DNA of 49,017 nucleotides from an uncultured Clostridia bacterium (GTDB lineage: Bacteria > Bacillota > Clostridia > Oscillospirales > Acutalibacteraceae): positions 1-49,017 of the forward strand of contig CANRIZ010000019.1 of assembly GCA_947630835.1 (NCBI GenBank), read 5' to 3'. Made by a program: the position numbers and the translations under genes. This document shows, piece by piece, positions 1 through 8,293 of this stretch (the stretch's first letter is position 1; each line of letters opens with the position of its first letter). The notes beneath the pieces are model-generated. The model was not told the origin of the DNA, searched no databases, and saw only the letters and a list, made by a program, of their open reading frames with translations.

Positions 1-342
<342 letters not shown>

Positions 343-409
343 ATTGTTCTTCTTTTTCTCTCTTTCCCCCCACTCACTTCCTCTTTGTTCAGTTTTTAGG
401 GTGCAATAT

Positions 410-485
410 GCACCTTTAGCTCAGCTGGTAGAGCACCTGACTCTTAATCAGGGTGTCCAGGGTTCGAGTCCCTGAAGGTGTACCA
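410..485 (+). tRNA. tRNA-Lys (anticodon CTT)
   Basis: A complete cloverleaf folds. The acceptor GCACCTT pairs with AAGGTGT (G-U first pair). The D arm is GCTC/GAGC, the anticodon stem CCTGA/TCAGG has loop CTCTTAA giving anticodon CTT, and the T arm is CAGGG-TTCGAGT-CCCTG. CCA is encoded at 483-485. It reads lysine AAG codons. It lies between 23S and 5S and is probably processed from the rRNA primary transcript. Confidence 0.96.
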
Positions 486-497
486 CGACAACAGCAT

Positions 498-573
498 GGC
501 CCGTTGGTCAAGTGGCCTAAGACTCCGGCCTCTCACGCCGGCAACAGCGGTTCGAATCCGCTACGGGTCACCA
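498..573 (+). tRNA. tRNA-Glu (anticodon CTC)
   Basis: The cloverleaf has acceptor GGCCCGT/ACGGGTC, anticodon stem CCGGC/GCCGG with loop CTCTCAC (anticodon CTC), and T arm AGCGG-TTCGAAT-CCGCT. CCA is encoded at 571-573. It reads GAG glutamate codons. It starts 12 nt after tRNA-Lys. Both tRNAs carry C34 wobble bases, so they complement other isoacceptors that must be encoded elsewhere. Confidence 0.95.
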
Positions 574-637
574 ATTTGATATACGGTTTCTTTATATAAA
601 TTTAACAATTTAGCGTCGGAGAAATCCGAGGTTGACA

Positions 638-753
<116 letters not shown>

Positions 754-757
754 ATAA

Positions 758-792
758 AAAAGCTCTGTACTTAACGGTACAGGGCTTTTATC
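758..792 (+). terminator. rho-independent terminator of the rRNA operon, probably bidirectional
   Basis: The hairpin AAGCTCTGTAC-TTAAC-GGTACAGGGCTT is followed by TTTA. On the opposite strand it is followed by TTTTTTAT. It can therefore end rRNA transcription and also the convergent AraC-type gene at 858-1601. Confidence 0.85.
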
Positions 793-857
793 ATATTTTC
801 ATACTTTTTAAAAGGCGGGCGAAAGCTTTAATATCCTTCGGCAAGCAGAAACGTGCT

Positions 858-1601
858 TTACGATTTTCTGTATTGAGTCGGAGTCAGGCGATATTCGCTT
901 TTGAACACGTCGTTAAAGCGTCTGACGCTCGTAAAGCCGGAGGAATATGCAATATCGGTTATCGGCATATCCGTGCTTTTCAGAAGATACGCACATTCCT
1001 CGAGCCTCAGCCTGTTTATATATTCCGAAAATCCGCAGGAAAAATGCGGCTTAAAATATGCCGACAGATAATTGTAGCTGTACCCGAGTTCCTTTGCGAC
1101 AGTGCGGAGCGTTATGTTGTTTTTGAAATTTTCCTGAGTATATACAACTATTTTTGATATCAAATTCCCGTTTGCTTTTTCGGACAACCCGAATCCTCCC
1201 TCGGAAAGCGCGGCGCAGTATTTGTAAAGCAGGGATTTAATAAGATACCTGTTATCGCAGGTCTGCAAAAGCTCCGCGTCGTTTAAGCCGAAAGCGAAAA
1301 TCGGGTTTAACGGTATTCTGCTTTTTGCCGCGGTATGAAAATCGGCTATATAATCCTTTGAAAAAATAGATATATTAACGCTGCTGTCGCCTAAGCTTGA
1401 GTACGAATGAATTTGCATGGGCATTACCACAATCCCGCTGCCCTCGGATACGTTATAGCTTATCCCGTCAACCGACGCCTTGATTTTGCCGCGGGTTACA
1501 AACACAAGCTCATAGCTTGTATGGCAATGCGGGACGCATACTATATTTTCGGTTTTTAAAGCGCAATAATGGTTTGCGCCGCTGTTTTTTAGCTCAAACA
1601 T
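858..1601 (-). CDS. AraC/XylS-family transcriptional regulator
   Basis: A one-component sugar-responsive regulator of 247 aa. Residues about 15-85 form a cupin sensor with the histidine-rich start PHCHTSYEL. The last ~100 residues form the double helix-turn-helix (LRTVAKELGYSYNYLSAYF, then ITDIAYSSGFTSVRRF ending LTPTQYRKS), typical of AraC activators. I chose ATG at 1601 because AAGGTG lies 6 nt before it. A GTG at 1610 would overlap that ribosome binding site. It is divergent from the GH31 gene with overlapping promoters, so it most likely controls that glycosidase and itself. The inducer cannot be told from sequence. Confidence 0.93.
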   Translation of the reverse strand: MFELKNSGANHYCALKTENIVCVPHCHTSYELVFVTRGKIKASVDGISYNVSEGSGIVVMPMQIHSYSSLGDSSVNISIFSKDYIADFHTAAKSRIPLNPIFAFGLNDAELLQTCDNRYLIKSLLYKYCAALSEGGFGLSEKANGNLISKIVVYTQENFKNNITLRTVAKELGYSYNYLSAYFKPHFSCGFSEYINRLRLEECAYLLKSTDMPITDIAYSSGFTSVRRFNDVFKSEYRLTPTQYRKS

Positions 1602-1627
1602 CTTTATCACCTTAACTTTCAGCTAAT

Positions 1628-1672
1628 ATTTTAAATTATTTTGCTTGTTTATTCAAGCGTATATGTTAAAAT
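1628..1672. promoter_or_regulatory. overlapping divergent promoters between araC-type gene and GH31 gene
   Basis: Minus strand: TTGAAT (1651-1656) and TAAAAT (1628-1633), 17-nt spacer, directed to the regulator. Plus strand: TTGTTT (1645-1650) and TAAAAT (1667-1672), 16-nt spacer, directed to GH31. An inverted repeat GCTTG-N6-CAAGC (1643-1658) sits exactly where the two -35 regions overlap and is a natural operator candidate. The plus-strand start would leave a very short leader before the ribosome binding site at 1681, so that half is less certain. Confidence 0.5.
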
Positions 1673-1695
1673 TATGCTATGAGGTGATAAATAAT

Positions 1696-3915
1696 ATGAA
1701 CGTTCCCGAAAACAAAGAATTTCCGCAATTTACGGCGGCGGAGAGCAAACTCGGAAAAACGGATTCGATAAATAAATACAGCGCGGTTCATAACAGACCC
1801 GACAAGCTTGTAAACGTTGAAAAAACGGATTTGGGGGTAATTTTGACCTTTACTTCCGCTTCCAAAAGAGCCGTACTTTCCTATACGCACGAAACGCAAA
1901 TTTTTCTTTTAAAGCCCTGCCCGAGCGAGGTAACCGAGCTTTATCTTAATTTGGAACTTTGGAGCGACAATATATTCAGGCTTTTGTTTTCAAATGAAAA
2001 GCGGCCGAAAAATCGCTTTGAGGGCATACCGAAAGAGGCGAGAATGCTGATAGCAGAGCCCGAAAGGGTTAATTTCGAGCTTAACGAAAGCGACGAATAT
2101 ATTACGGTTAAAACGGCTGAAATTAAAATCCTTATTGAAAAAAGCACAGCCAAGGTTTCCGCCTTCAACAGCAAAGGCGAGGAGTATTTTTCACAGCGGA
2201 AAAACGATTTCAGGACGCCCGATACCTGCGATTTGGCGATAGGCACCCTCGGGAACGACTTTTGCGCCTTCGAGGCTCTGGAGCTTGAAAGCGATGAAAT
2301 AATTTACGGTTTGGGCGAACGCTTTGACAGCCTTGTAAGAAACGGCAGAACCGTTGATTTTCACAATAAGGACGCGGTCGGCACTACAAGCAGGAGAGCG
2401 TATGTGAATATTCCTTTTTACATCTCGACCAAGGGCTACGGCCTGTTCTTAAACAGCGGCGCAAGAACAAGCTGGGATATTGCCACGGAGGATTGCTCGT
2501 CGCTTCAGTTTTCGGCTGCGGACAATCAAATGGAATATTTCGTAATTCAGGGTGACTCGCCAAAGGATATTATAAAATCCTACTGTACGTTGACGGGCTT
2601 TTCTCCTCTGCCTCCGCTTTGGAGCTTCGGGCTTTGGATGAGCAGAAACAGTTACACTTCCTGGGAAACGGTTTTCGATGTTGCAAAAAAACTGAGGCAA
2701 AACGATATACCCTGCGATGTAATTCATCTTGACACGGCGTGGTTTAAAAAAGATTGGGACTGCGATCTGAAATTTTCTCGGGAGCGTTTCCCGAATCCCG
2801 AAGAAAATATCGCGAAGCTTAAAAAGGACGGTTTTCGGATTTCGCTTTGGCAGTACAATTTCATACCTCCGAACGAGGGGAATACGCATTATTCGGAGGC
2901 GGTGCAAAACGGCTATCTTGCCAAAAACGAAAAGGGCGAGCCTTACAGACTGCCCGAAGAATGTAAGGGAAGTTGGACCAAAGACGTTATTATTGATTTT
3001 TCAAATCCCGACGCAAGAAAATGGTACGGCGATAAAATTTACGGCTTGATAAAAACAGGCGCAAGCGCTATAAAAACCGATTTCGGCGAGGGAATACCCG
3101 AAGAAGCGATTTACAGCGGCGTCGAGGGCAGATTTTTTCACAATTTGTATTCGCTTGTATATAACCATACGGTGTTTAACGCTTCAAAAAAGGCAAGCGG
3201 CGAAAACCTCGTTTGGGCAAGAAGCGGAACGGCGGGAAGTCAGCGCTATCCCATCCATTGGGGAGGCGACAGCCAGTGCAGCTTTCAGGCGCTTGCGGCA
3301 ACGCTCAGGGGCGCATTGTCCATGGGAATCAGCGGGATACCGTTTTTTTCCCACGACATAGGCGGCTTTTTGGGTATGCCGAGCGACGAGTTGTATGTTC
3401 GTTGGGCGCAGTTGGGTATGTTTTCTTCGCATGCAAGGTGTCACGGCGCAGGCGATACCACTCACCGTGAACCGTGGGCGTTTTCCGAAGAGGCTTGCGA
3501 TATTTTCAGATATTACGACAAAATACGTTACTCCTTAATCCCCTATATTTACGAGCAGGCGGAAAAATGCACGAAAACGGGACTCCCGATGATGAGGGCG
3601 CTGTATCTCGAATATCCCGAAGACAGAAATGTTTTTCACATAGACGATGAATATATGTTCGGCGACAGCATACTCGTCGCTCCCGTTTTAACGCCCTTGG
3701 AAAAAAGCAGGGTGAGAAAGCTCTATCTCCCAAAGGGCGTTTGGACGGACTTCTTTACCGGAGAGGAAATAAATTCAACGGGTATGTGGATTCAAAAGCC
3801 CGTCGACCTTAAAACTATGCCCTTATATGTTAAAAAGGGTTCAAAAATAAAATACTGCGACGTAAGAAATTCTCTTATAGACGGCTGCGGTAAAATCAAG
3901 GAAGCGCAATTTTAA
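1696..3915 (+). CDS. glycoside hydrolase family 31, alpha-xylosidase/alpha-glucosidase type
   Basis: A retaining exo-alpha-glycosidase of 739 aa. It resembles YicI-type alpha-xylosidases: the (beta/alpha)8 barrel carries the nucleophile in KTDFGEG (Asp about 462) and the acid/base in HWGGDS (Asp about 525). HLDTAWFKKDWDCDLKF and FFSHDIGGF are further family motifs. No signal peptide is seen, so it should act on imported oligosaccharides in the cytoplasm. ATG 1696 is chosen for its GAGGTGATAA ribosome binding site; the frame is open upstream to 1645 but without one. Substrate (xylosyl versus glucosyl) is uncertain; the KTDFGE motif favours the xylosidase branch. Its partner is the divergent AraC-type regulator. 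Confidence 0.93.
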   Translation: MNVPENKEFPQFTAAESKLGKTDSINKYSAVHNRPDKLVNVEKTDLGVILTFTSASKRAVLSYTHETQIFLLKPCPSEVTELYLNLELWSDNIFRLLFSNEKRPKNRFEGIPKEARMLIAEPERVNFELNESDEYITVKTAEIKILIEKSTAKVSAFNSKGEEYFSQRKNDFRTPDTCDLAIGTLGNDFCAFEALELESDEIIYGLGERFDSLVRNGRTVDFHNKDAVGTTSRRAYVNIPFYISTKGYGLFLNSGARTSWDIATEDCSSLQFSAADNQMEYFVIQGDSPKDIIKSYCTLTGFSPLPPLWSFGLWMSRNSYTSWETVFDVAKKLRQNDIPCDVIHLDTAWFKKDWDCDLKFSRERFPNPEENIAKLKKDGFRISLWQYNFIPPNEGNTHYSEAVQNGYLAKNEKGEPYRLPEECKGSWTKDVIIDFSNPDARKWYGDKIYGLIKTGASAIKTDFGEGIPEEAIYSGVEGRFFHNLYSLVYNHTVFNASKKASGENLVWARSGTAGSQRYPIHWGGDSQCSFQALAATLRGALSMGISGIPFFSHDIGGFLGMPSDELYVRWAQLGMFSSHARCHGAGDTTHREPWAFSEEACDIFRYYDKIRYSLIPYIYEQAEKCTKTGLPMMRALYLEYPEDRNVFHIDDEYMFGDSILVAPVLTPLEKSRVRKLYLPKGVWTDFFTGEEINSTGMWIQKPVDLKTMPLYVKKGSKIKYCDVRNSLIDGCGKIKEAQF

Positions 3916-3955
3916 ATTAAAGCTTTCGGAAAAAACTTTTATTTAAAAAAGTTCG

Positions 3956-3984
3956 TTGCATTAGCCAAAATTGTATGGCAGAAT
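3956..3984 (+). promoter_or_regulatory. candidate promoter of the ferritin-like gene
   Basis: TTGCAT (3956-3961) and CAGAAT (3979-3984) are separated by 17 nt. Transcription would start near 3991, a few nt before the structured leader element at 3999. The layout matches the rpsJ promoter, where the homologous leader element also begins just after the predicted start. Confidence 0.45.
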
Positions 3985-3998
3985 ACCCAAGTATGTAT

Positions 3999-4070
3999 AT
4001 TGTGAGAGCAGGGAAACACTAAGTCCTTTCCGCAATGTCAAGAGGTGTGCGTTGACGCGGTGGCGAAAAC
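3999..4070 (+). ncRNA. structured 5' leader element, copy A (unrecognised class)
   Basis: This stretch is closely similar to 4822-4885 in front of rpsJ. Shared parts in order: ATTGYG, AGGGAAAC, CCTTT, CGCAATGT, AAGA, TGCGTTGAYGCG, then GGTGG. ATTGTG (3999-4004) can pair with CGCAAT (4031-4036), and GCG-TTGA-CGC (4049-4058) forms a tetraloop hairpin. Differences from copy B keep pairing through G-U changes. I do not recognise it as a known riboswitch family. It ends about 20 nt before the start codon, so it could expose or hide the ribosome binding site. Confidence 0.5.
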
Positions 4071-4090
4071 GAGAAATAAGGGTAAAAGAT

Positions 4091-4477
4091 ATGAATAATA
4101 AAGTGTTTATCAATTTACAGCAAAGTGAACTTAATGCGGCAATTATGTACAGAGCGCTGTCGGAGATAATGAAAAATGAAACCGATAAAAAACTGCTTTT
4201 GTCGTTAGCTGCCGATGAGGGACGGCACGCAGGAGTGTTGAAAGAGGTTACCGATACGGTTTTGAAACCAAAATCGGGTATGGCTAAAACAGTGTCCGTC
4301 TTATACAGGTTGATAGGCAAAAAAGCGCTTTTTTCAATTATATCCAAGATTGAGTTTTTCGCCGGAAAAATTTACGGGGGACTGCATAAAAATCATGCGG
4401 AGCTTTTTGAACAATATCCAAAATTAAAACGCCTTGCGGCAGATGAAAAGAAACACGGAGAGCTGTTGAAAAGATAA
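4091..4477 (+). CDS. small ferritin-like / rubrerythrin-type di-iron protein
   Basis: A 128-aa all-helical protein with four-helix di-iron signatures: ELNAAIMYRALSE in helix 1, DEGRHAGVL (ExxH) in helix 2, a Glu/His-bearing third segment (GLHKNHAELFEQY) and DEKKHGELLKR (ExxH) at the end. This fits the rubrerythrin/VIT-type ferritin-like fold without a rubredoxin domain. Likely roles are peroxide reduction or iron handling in an anaerobe; which one is not visible. ATG 4091 is preceded by AAGGG. A longer open frame from 3971 only runs through the leader element. Single gene with its own terminator. Confidence 0.82.
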   Translation: MNNKVFINLQQSELNAAIMYRALSEIMKNETDKKLLLSLAADEGRHAGVLKEVTDTVLKPKSGMAKTVSVLYRLIGKKALFSIISKIEFFAGKIYGGLHKNHAELFEQYPKLKRLAADEKKHGELLKR

Positions 4478-4480
4478 ATT

Positions 4481-4519
4481 AAGACTGTTTATTGCGCAAG
4501 CTGTAAACAGTCTTTTTTA
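4481..4519 (+). terminator. rho-independent terminator after the ferritin-like gene
   Basis: AAGACTGTTTA pairs with TAAACAGTCTT around a 12-nt loop and is followed directly by a run of T. Confidence 0.85.
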
Positions 4520-4782
4520 CGGGATAAAGCTCACTCCGACGAGAGGGGCTGTTTGTAACGGAAGTAGGTTTACGTCGAAAAAAGGGTTGCATATCGGTTT
4601 TTATCCTTTTGCGGCAACCCCGATTTTTTGCCTTGCGGAAAATATCAAAATGAAATTTGGCGTTTTTATCATAATTATTATGTAAAACTTGTGCCGCAAT
4701 CGTTTTTTCGGCACAAGATATTGTATGTTTTTAAGGGATAAAAAATTTCTGCGATTTTAACAAACTTTTTTGGAAAAAGTTA
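4520..4782. other. non-coding stretch with two strong stem-loops
   Basis: No gene is visible. Stem-loop 1: GGGTTGC (4584-4590) pairs with GCAACCC (4614-4620) and is followed by CGATTTTTT, terminator-like. ATCGG (4593-4597) could pair with CCGAT (4620-4624) as an alternative or pseudoknot. Stem-loop 2: CTTGTGCCG (4688-4696) pairs perfectly with CGGCACAAG (4709-4717). This may be a small RNA remnant or spacer between two strong transcription units. Confidence 0.45.
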
Positions 4783-4811
4783 TTGATTTTTCACAAGGGG
4801 TGTGATAGAAT
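4783..4811 (+). promoter_or_regulatory. promoter of the S10-spc-alpha supercluster
   Basis: TTGATT (4783-4788) and TAGAAT (4806-4811) have an optimal 17-nt spacer. The predicted start near 4818 gives a leader of about 300 nt before rpsJ. It is the best promoter seen between the upstream terminator and rpsJ. Confidence 0.7.
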
Positions 4812-4821
4812 ATTAAAGCTC

Positions 4822-4913
4822 ATTGCGGGAATAGGGAAACTGCGCCCTTTACGCAATGTAAGATATGCGTTGATGCGATAGGTGGCTATGCTTTGACATA
4901 GGGAATTATCGCG
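4822..4913 (+). ncRNA. structured 5' leader element, copy B, at the start of the S10 operon leader
   Basis: Homologous to copy A at 3999-4070. ATTGCG (4822-4827) pairs with CGCAAT (4852-4857), enclosing AGGGAAAC and CCCTTT. GCG-TTGA-TGC (4867-4876) is the conserved small hairpin. Beyond the shared part, GCGATA (4875-4880) can pair with TATCGC (4908-4913) around CTATG/CATAG. It begins right after the predicted transcription start and lies about 220 nt before the rpsJ start codon, so any control here would act on transcription elongation rather than on the ribosome binding site. Confidence 0.5.
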
Positions 4914-5014
4914 GAGTATGTCCGATTATAAACCGGGCGAAATTATAGGCGCTTCAAAGCTTTGGCGTAACCCAACTGCGCCGAAGGCAAGATACGCCGA
5001 GTGCTGTTTGTACG

Positions 5015-5045
5015 TCCGAAAAAGCCGTATCTTTTCGGATTTTTA
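5015..5045 (+). terminator. terminator-like hairpin inside the S10 operon leader (attenuator candidate)
   Basis: TCCGAAAA (5015-5022) pairs with TTTTCGGA (5032-5039) and is followed by TTTTT. It sits upstream of rpsJ with no gene in between, so it would end transcription of the whole ribosomal operon unless bypassed. A preceding helix GGCGTA...TACGCC (near 4963-4998) and a following GGGTGT-AGAA-ACGCCC hairpin frame it. This is an arrangement expected for attenuation. Confidence 0.5.
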
Positions 5046-5118
5046 TAATGCGGGGTGTAGAAACGCCCGGCAGGGTTGGTACAAAAGCATTGCCCTGAAA
5101 TTAAGGAGGCAAACAAAA

Positions 5119-5433
5119 ATGGCAGCAGCAAAAGGCAAAAAAATCAGAATCAGGCTCAAAGGCTACGACCACGACCTTGTCGACAAGGCTGCGGAGAAAA
5201 TCGTAGAAACGGCTAAGCGTACGGGCGCTCAGGTTTCGGGTCCCGTTCCGCTTCCCACAGAGAAGGAGATAGTTACTATCCTTCGTGCGGTTCACAAGTA
5301 TAAGTACAGCCGCGAGCAGTTTGAGCAGAGAACACACAAAAGGCTTATCGACATTTTAAGGCCCTCAAACAAAACCGTTGAGGCTCTTACAGGTCTTGAG
5401 CTTCCCGCAGGCGTTGAAGTGGAAATTAAATAA
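5119..5433 (+). CDS. rpsJ: 30S ribosomal protein S10
   Basis: 104 aa with the S10 core [20 protein letters not shown] and the RTHKRLIDI loop. It is an assembly protein of the 30S head and is also the NusE component of antitermination complexes. ATG 5119 has AAGGAGG 8 nt before it. The frame stays open upstream to 4918, but that part is leader RNA. First gene of the supercluster, 68 nt before rplC. The N-terminal MAAAKGKK is slightly longer than usual. Confidence 0.97.
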   Translation: MAAAKGKKIRIRLKGYDHDLVDKAAEKIVETAKRTGAQVSGPVPLPTEKEIVTILRAVHKYKYSREQFEQRTHKRLIDILRPSNKTVEALTGLELPAGVEVEIK

Positions 5434-5461
5434 TCAATCCGCTTTTTCGCTTACAGGTCAA

Positions 5462-5477
5462 GTTGGCGAACGCCAAC
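5462..5477 (+). other. perfect stem-loop between rpsJ and rplC
   Basis: GTTGGC-GAAC-GCCAAC forms a compact 6-bp stem with a 4-nt loop, about 25 nt upstream of the rplC start. No T run follows, so it is not a terminator. It may be an RNA processing or protein-binding site. Confidence 0.35.
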
Positions 5478-5501
5478 CAATAACCAAAGGAGGAAATAAA
5501 A

Positions 5502-6140
5502 ATGAAAAAAGGTCTTATCGGTAAAAAAATCGGTATGACGCAGCTTTTCGACGAAAACGGCAAAGTAATTCCCGTAACCGTTGTAGAAGCAGGTCCCTGC
5601 ACGGTAGTGCAGAAGAAAACCGTTGAAACGGACGGTTACGAAGCTATCCAGGTAGGATACGGCGACGTTAAAATCCAGAGAGTCAACAAACCCGACGCAG
5701 GTCACTTCAAAAAGGCAAACGTTGCGCCGAAAAAGGTTTTAAAGGAATTCAGGCTCGAGGATTTAAGCGCTTACAACATAGGCGACACCATTAAGGCGGA
5801 CGTCTTTGCGGCAGGCGACAGGGTTGACGTCGTCGGCACAAGCAAGGGTAAAGGAACTGCCGGCGCTATCAAAAGGTGGAACTTCAGCAGACTTAAAGAG
5901 TCCCACGGTACAGGCCCCGTTGCAAGGCACGCAGGTTCATTGGGAGCTTGCTCCGACCCTTCAAGAGTTTACAAGGGCAAGAAGCTTGCAGGTCATCTCG
6001 GCAGCGAAAGAGTTACCATACAGAACCTTGACGTTGTAAAGGTTGACGCGGAAAACAATTTAATCGCAATTAAGGGCGCTGTTCCCGGCCCCAAGGGCGG
6101 AATAGTCGTCATTGCAGACACAGTTAAGAAAAATAAGTAA
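5502..6140 (+). CDS. rplC: 50S ribosomal protein L3
   Basis: 212 aa starting [20 protein letters not shown], the classic L3 N-terminus. The long internal loop ([43 protein letters not shown], about residues 125-167) reaches toward the peptidyl transferase centre. The ribosome binding site AAAGGAGG is strong. L3 nucleates 23S rRNA assembly. Normal length for bacteria. Confidence 0.97.
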   Translation: MKKGLIGKKIGMTQLFDENGKVIPVTVVEAGPCTVVQKKTVETDGYEAIQVGYGDVKIQRVNKPDAGHFKKANVAPKKVLKEFRLEDLSAYNIGDTIKADVFAAGDRVDVVGTSKGKGTAGAIKRWNFSRLKESHGTGPVARHAGSLGACSDPSRVYKGKKLAGHLGSERVTIQNLDVVKVDAENNLIAIKGAVPGPKGGIVVIADTVKKNK

Positions 6141-6157
6141 GAGAGGAGTGTTGAGAA

Positions 6158-6781
6158 ATGGCTAAAATAGCAGTATTGGATAAACAGGGCAAAAAGGTTT
6201 CGGATATTGAGCTTAACGACGGCATTTTTGCAATAGAACCTAATATGTCGGCTATGCACCTTATGGTAGTAAGCTACCTTGCGGCGCAGCGTCAGGGCAC
6301 TCAGTCAACACTTACTCGTTCCGAGGTTTCCGGCGGCGGTAAAAAGCCGTGGAGGCAGAAGGGAACAGGTCGTGCAAGACAGGGTTCCACAAGAGCCCCG
6401 CAGTGGACTCACGGCGGTATCGCACACGGCCCCAAGCCCCGTGAATACGGCATTGACGTTAATAAGAAGGTAAAAAGGCTTGCTATGAAGTCTGCGCTTT
6501 CTTCAAAGGTTGCGGAAAACGAGATGATAGTTGTAGATTCCCTCGGTATGGACGCAATTAAAACCAAGGAAATGGCAGAGGTTCTTGCAGCGATTAAGGC
6601 AGACAGAAAAACTCTTATAGTTCTTCCCGAAAAGGACGACGTTGTATATAAGAGCGCACGCAACATTGACGGTACAAAGGTAACTTTGGTTAACACGCTT
6701 AATGTTTACGACATTCTCAACTGCAATACAATAGTGGTTGCCAAGGATGCGGTTTCTAAGATTGAGGAGGTTTATGCGTAA
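6158..6781 (+). CDS. rplD: 50S ribosomal protein L4
   Basis: 207 aa. The exit-tunnel loop is visible as [22 protein letters not shown] (about residues 48-69), followed by [15 protein letters not shown]. In enterobacteria L4 represses its own S10 operon through the leader; whether that holds here is unknown, but the structured leader makes it worth asking. Its stop codon TAA overlaps the rplW start codon by one base. Confidence 0.97.
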   Translation: MAKIAVLDKQGKKVSDIELNDGIFAIEPNMSAMHLMVVSYLAAQRQGTQSTLTRSEVSGGGKKPWRQKGTGRARQGSTRAPQWTHGGIAHGPKPREYGIDVNKKVKRLAMKSALSSKVAENEMIVVDSLGMDAIKTKEMAEVLAAIKADRKTLIVLPEKDDVVYKSARNIDGTKVTLVNTLNVYDILNCNTIVVAKDAVSKIEEVYA

Positions 6782-7074
6782 TGAAATTTGCACAGGATAT
6801 TATCCTCCGTCCGATCATAACAGAGGAAAGCATGATGGGCACAGCAGATAAGAAATATACCTTTGAAGTTGCCAAGGATGCTACAAAACCGGAGATTAAA
6901 TCGGCAGTTGAAAAGCTTTTCGGCGTTAAGGTTGAAAAGGTAAACACAATCAACTGCAAGGGCCATTTAAGAAGATACGGCCGCTTTGAGGGCTATACAA
7001 GAGCTTGGAAAAAGGCTGTAGTTACACTTACAGAGGACTCAAAAACCATTGAATTCTTTGACGGAATGATGTAA
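6781..7074 (+). CDS. rplW: 50S ribosomal protein L23
   Basis: 97 aa. It has [11 protein letters not shown] near the start, then [22 protein letters not shown] with [14 protein letters not shown], as in L23. It binds 23S domain III at the tunnel exit, where it docks trigger factor and SRP. The start overlaps the rplD stop by one base, implying translational coupling; GAGGAGG-like sequence lies in the end of rplD. Confidence 0.96.
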   Translation: MKFAQDIILRPIITEESMMGTADKKYTFEVAKDATKPEIKSAVEKLFGVKVEKVNTINCKGHLRRYGRFEGYTRAWKKAVVTLTEDSKTIEFFDGMM

Positions 7075-7138
7075 TCCCAAACGGTAATGTATGGAGTAAG
7101 GACAGCTCCGCTAAGCCGTATTAAGGAGAGTGAAATAA

Positions 7139-7969
7139 ATGTCTATTAAGGTCTATAAACCGACTATCAACTCAAGAAGAAATATGTCGGTTACAGATTA
7201 TTCCGAGCTTTCAAAGGTTGCCCCCGAAAGAAGCCTTCTCGCTCCGTTGAGTAAGAACGCAGGACGCAACAGCTACGGAAGAATTACGGTTCGTCACCGC
7301 GGCGGCGGAAACCGCAGAAAATACAGAATTATCGATTTCAAGAGAGATAAGGTGGGCACAGCCTCCGTGTTGACTCTTGAATACGATCCCAACCGTTCGT
7401 CTCATATAGCTCTTGTCGAGTATGAGGACGGCGAAAAGAGATATATTTTAGCTCCCGTCGGACTTTCGGTAGGCGATAAGATTGAATCGGGCGAGGGTGC
7501 GGACATTAAAGTCGGCAACGCTCTTCAGCTTAAAAATATACCTACCGGTACGGTTGTCCACAACGTTGAGCTTTATCCCGGCAGAGGCGGCCAGCTTGCA
7601 AGGGCTGCGGGCAACTCCGCACAGCTTATGGCTAAGGAAAACGGCCTTGCGCTTCTTCGTCTTCCCTCCGGCGAGCTTCGTAATGTTTCGGCGGATTGTA
7701 TGGCGACGATAGGTCAGGTAGGCAATACCGACCACGAGAACGTTAAGCTCGGCAAGGCGGGACGTACACGCCACCTCGGCATAAGGCCCACCGTAAGAGG
7801 TTCCGTAATGAACCCGAACGACCACCCGCACGGCGGCGGCGAGGGCAAATCGCCTATAGGACGTCCCGGTCCGTGTACGCCTTGGGGCAAGCCTGCTCTC
7901 GGCTACAAGACAAGAAACAAGAAAAAGGCTTCTAACAAGATGATTGTTAAACGCCGTAACGGTAAATAA
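7139..7969 (+). CDS. rplB: 50S ribosomal protein L2
   Basis: 276 aa, full length. Motifs: [39 protein letters not shown] (about 42-63) and the catalytic-centre C-terminal loop [18 protein letters not shown] (about 222-239) carrying the conserved His. L2 is a primary 23S binder at the subunit interface. Separated from rplW by a 64-nt gap; AAGGAGAG precedes the ATG. Confidence 0.97.
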   Translation: MSIKVYKPTINSRRNMSVTDYSELSKVAPERSLLAPLSKNAGRNSYGRITVRHRGGGNRRKYRIIDFKRDKVGTASVLTLEYDPNRSSHIALVEYEDGEKRYILAPVGLSVGDKIESGEGADIKVGNALQLKNIPTGTVVHNVELYPGRGGQLARAAGNSAQLMAKENGLALLRLPSGELRNVSADCMATIGQVGNTDHENVKLGKAGRTRHLGIRPTVRGSVMNPNDHPHGGGEGKSPIGRPGPCTPWGKPALGYKTRNKKKASNKMIVKRRNGK

Positions 7970-7987
7970 TAGAAGGGAGTGTAGATT

Positions 7988-8269
7988 ATGAGCAGAAGTA
8001 CTAAAAAAGGCCCTTACGTTGCACCGAAGCTTCTTGCAAGGGTACAGGAAATGAATAAGAACGGCGAAAAGACAGTTCTTAAAACATGGAGCCGCAGCTC
8101 TACTATATTCCCGGAATTTGTCGGACATACGTTTGCAGTTCACGACGGCAGAAAGCATGTTCCGGTATATGTTACCGAAGATATGGTTGGCCACAAGCTC
8201 GGCGAGTTTGCACCGACAAGAACCTTCAGAGGTCACGCCGGTTCAAAAACATCAAATAACGGTAAATAA
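7988..8269 (+). CDS. rpsS: 30S ribosomal protein S19
   Basis: 93 aa starting [16 protein letters not shown], with [50 protein letters not shown] as expected. Forms the S13-S19 contact in the 30S head. AGAAGGGAGTG precedes the ATG, 18 nt after rplB. Confidence 0.97.
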   Translation: MSRSTKKGPYVAPKLLARVQEMNKNGEKTVLKTWSRSSTIFPEFVGHTFAVHDGRKHVPVYVTEDMVGHKLGEFAPTRTFRGHAGSKTSNNGK

Positions 8270-8293
8270 TCAGCGAAAGGAGTGTATTAACTA

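Noticed and set aside
3916-3955. Terminator after the GH31 gene (AACTTTT/AAAAGTT)
   Set aside because: The stem is pure A-T with no T run after it; too weak to call.
3999-4036. c-di-GMP-I (GEMM) riboswitch resemblance (GGGAAAC...CGCAAWG)
   Set aside because: The GNRA-capped first hairpin and the GGCCUAA junction and second hairpin of GEMM are absent.
4831-4861. Cobalamin riboswitch-like pieces (AATAGGGAA, CGCAATGTAA) in the S10 leader
   Set aside because: The central GGTGNAAATCC part and the downstream conserved blocks are missing and the spacing is too short.
4918-5118. N-terminal extension of S10 by 67 residues
   Set aside because: The stretch is the structured leader with a terminator hairpin; a strong AAGGAGG precedes the ATG at 5119, and S10 is about 100 aa in bacteria.
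7448-8236. Long antisense frame (262 codons) over rplB-rpsS
   Set aside because: Opposite-strand shadow of two conserved ribosomal protein genes; no motif or ribosome binding site.
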